Below, piece after piece: positions 43,917 to 45,976 of a DNA stretch of 45,976 nucleotides (position 1 is its first letter; each line of letters begins with the position of its first letter). This DNA comes from Clostridiales bacterium (lineage in GTDB: Bacteria; Bacillota_E; Sulfobacillia; Sulfobacillales; JAIMBI01), in NCBI GenBank assembly GCA_027318915.1, contig DAHVOH010000021.1:1-45976 (forward strand). The letters run 5' to 3'. A program made the position numbers and the translations under genes. The notes beneath the pieces were generated by a model. That model ran no database searches and was not told the DNA's origin. It saw only the letters and a list, made by a program, of their open reading frames with translations.

Positions 43917-45068
43917 TTAGAGAGAGCGGATGCCGCGTTCGCGTGCGCGTTCCACCCGGGCGAGGGCCTCGTCAGGGGTGTCCGCCAAGCACGCGAGATG
44001 CCCCATCTTCCGTCCCGGCCGGGCCGTCGCCTTGCCGTACAGGTGGAGTCGCACGCCCGGAACCTCCAGCATGCGGGCAAAGTCGGGCGGAACCTGTCCC
44101 TGCCACAAGTCGCCCATCAGATTGGCCATCGCGGCCGGCCGATACGCCGACGTCGACCCGAGAGGCAGGCCGGTCACCACCCGCACCAGCTGCTCAAACT
44201 GCGACGTGGGACATGCCTCCCAGGTGTAGTGCCCGGAGTTGTGCGGCCGCGGCGCGATTTCATTGACCAAGAGCCGGCCGTCGCGACCCACAAACATCTC
44301 CACGGCTAAAACCCCCACCAGACCCCAGCCGACCGCCAGGCCGCGCGCCAACTCCTGCGCCTCCCGGTCGAGGGCGGGCGGGATCCGGGCGGGCGCCACC
44401 GTCAGATCTAAAATGCCGTCTTTGTGACGGTTCTCGGCGGTCGGATAACTGACCACCCGTCCATCCCGGTCGCGGGCGCAGATGACCGAGACTTCCAGCG
44501 CCAGATCCACCCATTCCTCCAAGATGAGCGCCGGCGCCCGGGGGCGCAAGCCGTCGTAAGCTCCGTGCGCCTCGGTCGCATCGCGCACCAACGCTTGGCC
44601 CTTGCCGTCGTAACCCCCGGTGGCCGTCTTCATGACGGCCGGAAAGCCGAGACGCGCCAGGGCGTGTTCAAGGTCGTCACGGCTTTGCACGCTGTAGAAT
44701 CGGGGCACCGGTGCGCCCCAGTGCGCCAACGCCTCTTTTTCCCGCACACGATGCTGGGAGAGGCGCAGGATGGCGCTGCTCGGATGCACCGGGACGAGCG
44801 CGGCCATGACGTCCACCGCGTCGGGGTCGATGTTCTCGAACTCATACGTAGCCACCTGGACGCGGCTCGCCATCTCCCGCATGGCGTCGGCATCGGACAG
44901 TGCGCCCAGTACGATCTCGTCGGCCACCTGCGCCGCGGGCGCTTGGGGATCGGGATCTAACACGACGGTGCGAAACCCCAGCCGGCGAGCTTCGATGCAC
45001 ATCATGCGGCCCAGCTGCCCGCCGCCGATGACGCCCACCGTGCTGCCGGGCGGCAGCGCCGTCGACAT
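43917..45068 (-). CDS. purK: N5-carboxyaminoimidazole ribonucleotide synthase
   Basis: A 383-aa ATP-grasp enzyme converting AIR, ATP and bicarbonate to N5-CAIR. It has TVGVIGGGQLGRMMCIEARR at the N-terminus, VATYEFENIDPDAVDVM, TATGGYDGKGQALV (ATP loop), ILEEWVDLALEVSVICARDR, SYPTAENRHKDGILDLTVAP and NEIAPRPHNSGHYTWEACPT; all are PurK hallmarks. ATG at 45068 lies one nt after the purE stop. purEK here is a separate transcription unit from the main pur operon. Confidence 0.96.
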   Translation of the reverse strand: MSTALPPGSTVGVIGGGQLGRMMCIEARRLGFRTVVLDPDPQAPAAQVADEIVLGALSDADAMREMASRVQVATYEFENIDPDAVDVMAALVPVHPSSAILRLSQHRVREKEALAHWGAPVPRFYSVQSRDDLEHALARLGFPAVMKTATGGYDGKGQALVRDATEAHGAYDGLRPRAPALILEEWVDLALEVSVICARDRDGRVVSYPTAENRHKDGILDLTVAPARIPPALDREAQELARGLAVGWGLVGVLAVEMFVGRDGRLLVNEIAPRPHNSGHYTWEACPTSQFEQLVRVVTGLPLGSTSAYRPAAMANLMGDLWQGQVPPDFARMLEVPGVRLHLYGKATARPGRKMGHLACLADTPDEALARVERARERGIRSL

Positions 45069-45069
45069 T

Positions 45070-45549
45070 CTAAGGCGCCTCCAGCGCCTGCTGCGCCTGC
45101 TCGGCGCGAAACGCCTCGAGCCGTTTGCCGAGCGTCGGGTCATGAAGGGCCAAAATCCGGACCGCCAGCAGTCCCGCGTTCTGAGCGCCGCCGGCTCCGA
45201 TGGCGACGGTGGCGACCGGCACGCCCCGCGGCATCTGGACAATGGACAGCAGCGAGTCCAGGCCGCTCAGGTGCGATCCCGGCACCGGCACGCCGATGAC
45301 CGGCAGGAGCGTCTTGGCCGCCACCATGCCGGGCAGGTGAGCCGCGCCACCGGCTCCGGCGATGATGACGCGAATCCCGCGCGCCGCCGCTTGCTCCGCA
45401 AAGGCGAACATCAGGTCCGGCGTCCGGTGCGCGGACACCACCCGCACCTCATGCGGCACCTCGAGACGCGTCAGGACGTCGGCCGCGTGACGCATGACCT
45501 CCATGTCCGACCGGCTGCCCATAATCACGGCCACTAACGGCTCGGCCAT
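45070..45549 (-). CDS. purE: N5-carboxyaminoimidazole ribonucleotide mutase
   Basis: A 159-aa class I PurE. It shows [20 protein letters not shown], the catalytic His in [38 protein letters not shown], and [20 protein letters not shown] followed by [15 protein letters not shown]. It converts N5-CAIR to CAIR and works with PurK, the bacterial two-step route. ATG at 45549 follows GGGAGGGGAGAG. The gene is first in its operon. Confidence 0.96.
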   Translation of the reverse strand: MAEPLVAVIMGSRSDMEVMRHAADVLTRLEVPHEVRVVSAHRTPDLMFAFAEQAAARGIRVIIAGAGGAAHLPGMVAAKTLLPVIGVPVPGSHLSGLDSLLSIVQMPRGVPVATVAIGAGGAQNAGLLAVRILALHDPTLGKRLEAFRAEQAQQALEAP

Positions 45550-45633
45550 CGTTGTCTCTCCCCTCCCGGCCTGCGCCGGCTGCCTCGGCAACGCGCCATC
45601 CGGGGCCCATCCGGCCCGGCGGCATTCGGGTTC

Positions 45634-45662
45634 ATGATAGTGGGCCGGCCGCCGCCTCGCAA
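45634..45662 (-). promoter_or_regulatory. Candidate purEK promoter
   Basis: TTGCGA (45657-45662) and TATCAT (45634-45639) on the minus strand are 17 nt apart, with four and five consensus matches, about 85 nt before purE. No clear CCGAACAA box is seen, unlike the main pur promoter. Confidence 0.5.
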
Positions 45663-45663
45663 C

Positions 45664-45976
45664 CAAGGCGGCGGTCGCTTGCAATCTCTCGCCGGGGGAC
45701 TTCCGGCCTCTCTTCATACCGGCCTCGACGGGCTGGACCCGTCCGCCAATCTGGCCGTCACCTATGCCGCGCCCAATGGATAGACGATCGAGCAGTTGCC
45801 GGCGGTCGTGCGGGCCTGTCACCAAATCGAACCGGCTCACCACGAAATCGTCTGCGCGGACAGCCTGGGACCGGATATCGGAGGGCGCCACTCTGCGCGA
45901 GGATGTGTCGGAGCCGGCTGCGCGCGGCCCCGGACCTCCCGATCGGGTACGGAGACGCTGGTGGGTGGAAGGACAC
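45664..45976 (+). pseudogene. Possible decayed coding sequence at the window edge
   Basis: Rightward translation gives protein-like stretches interrupted by a stop: [22 protein letters not shown] at 45781-45783, then [20 protein letters not shown] and [16 protein letters not shown] in the same frame. After about 45890 another frame looks more coding-like ([13 protein letters not shown]). No family is recognised and the region runs off the window, so it may be an old gene relic or chance. Confidence 0.25.

Noticed and set aside
45600..45660. PurBox upstream of purE
   Set aside because: Only a weak CCGAAT half-match is present, without a partner arm.

Overview
The window reads as chromosome of a high-GC, Firmicutes-type bacterium, probably of the Sulfobacillus / Symbiobacterium / Thermaerobacter kind. 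The grounds are the purC-S-Q-L-F-M-N-H-D gene order with a separate purS, Fe-S type PurF cysteines, strong GGAGG ribosome binding sites, frequent GTG/TTG starts and a GC-rich third codon position. The species is an inference; no rRNA or other marker gene is present.

Layout. 1-1848: a SIS-domain sugar-phosphate isomerase/deglycase and a DeoR-type regulator in one operon. 1849-3456: a gene graveyard with decayed pieces of an IS3-type transposase, an IS21-type IstB helper and a topoisomerase III C-terminal zinc repeat, ending at a tRNA-Arg(CCT). 3622-5586: an FGGY sugar kinase divergent from a receiver-less winged-helix regulator; between them lie five repeats at an exact 11-nt period, like a Pho/OmpR box. 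5587-7066: 1.5 kb without a credible gene, rich in GC hairpins and containing a terminator; it may hold a structured RNA. 7067-10404: ECF sigma factor, zinc-finger anti-sigma factor, ABC ATPase and ABC-2 permease. 10464-20122 (minus strand): a nine-gene purine operon with mostly 4-nt overlaps, headed by a promoter embedded in a CCGAACAA inverted repeat. purL carries a frameshift inside its conserved core. 20482-27623: sensor kinase, response regulator, two tiny membrane proteins (one is KdpF), then KdpA, KdpB and KdpC, with a KdpE-like direct repeat in front. 27726-30386: nucleoside hydrolase, an unknown anchored protein and a pirin. 30604-35981 (minus strand): FGGY kinase, GH31 glycosidase and GPH-type sugar importer. 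36196-43283: FAD oxidoreductase, a DUF4232-like lipoprotein, an alpha/beta hydrolase, two MFS transporters and an aspartate/glutamate racemase. 43917-45549: purK and purE, apart from the main pur cluster.

How the parts work together. Purine synthesis is encoded here except for purB, and purL looks broken or mis-assembled. Potassium uptake by the Kdp P-type ATPase is controlled by the upstream two-component pair; the kinase lacks the usual N-terminal KdpD domain. The ECF/anti-sigma/ABC set looks like an envelope-stress or export module.

The most interesting locus is the GH31 glycosidase. It matches the sulfoquinovosidase YihQ in catalytic spacing (Asp415, Asp482, Tyr518) and in sulfonate-recognition residues. 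It sits with a GPH importer and an FGGY kinase, which no sulfoglycolysis route known to me uses, so the locus may be an unusual sulfosugar or related glycoside pathway. All functions are read from sequence motifs; no database search was run.
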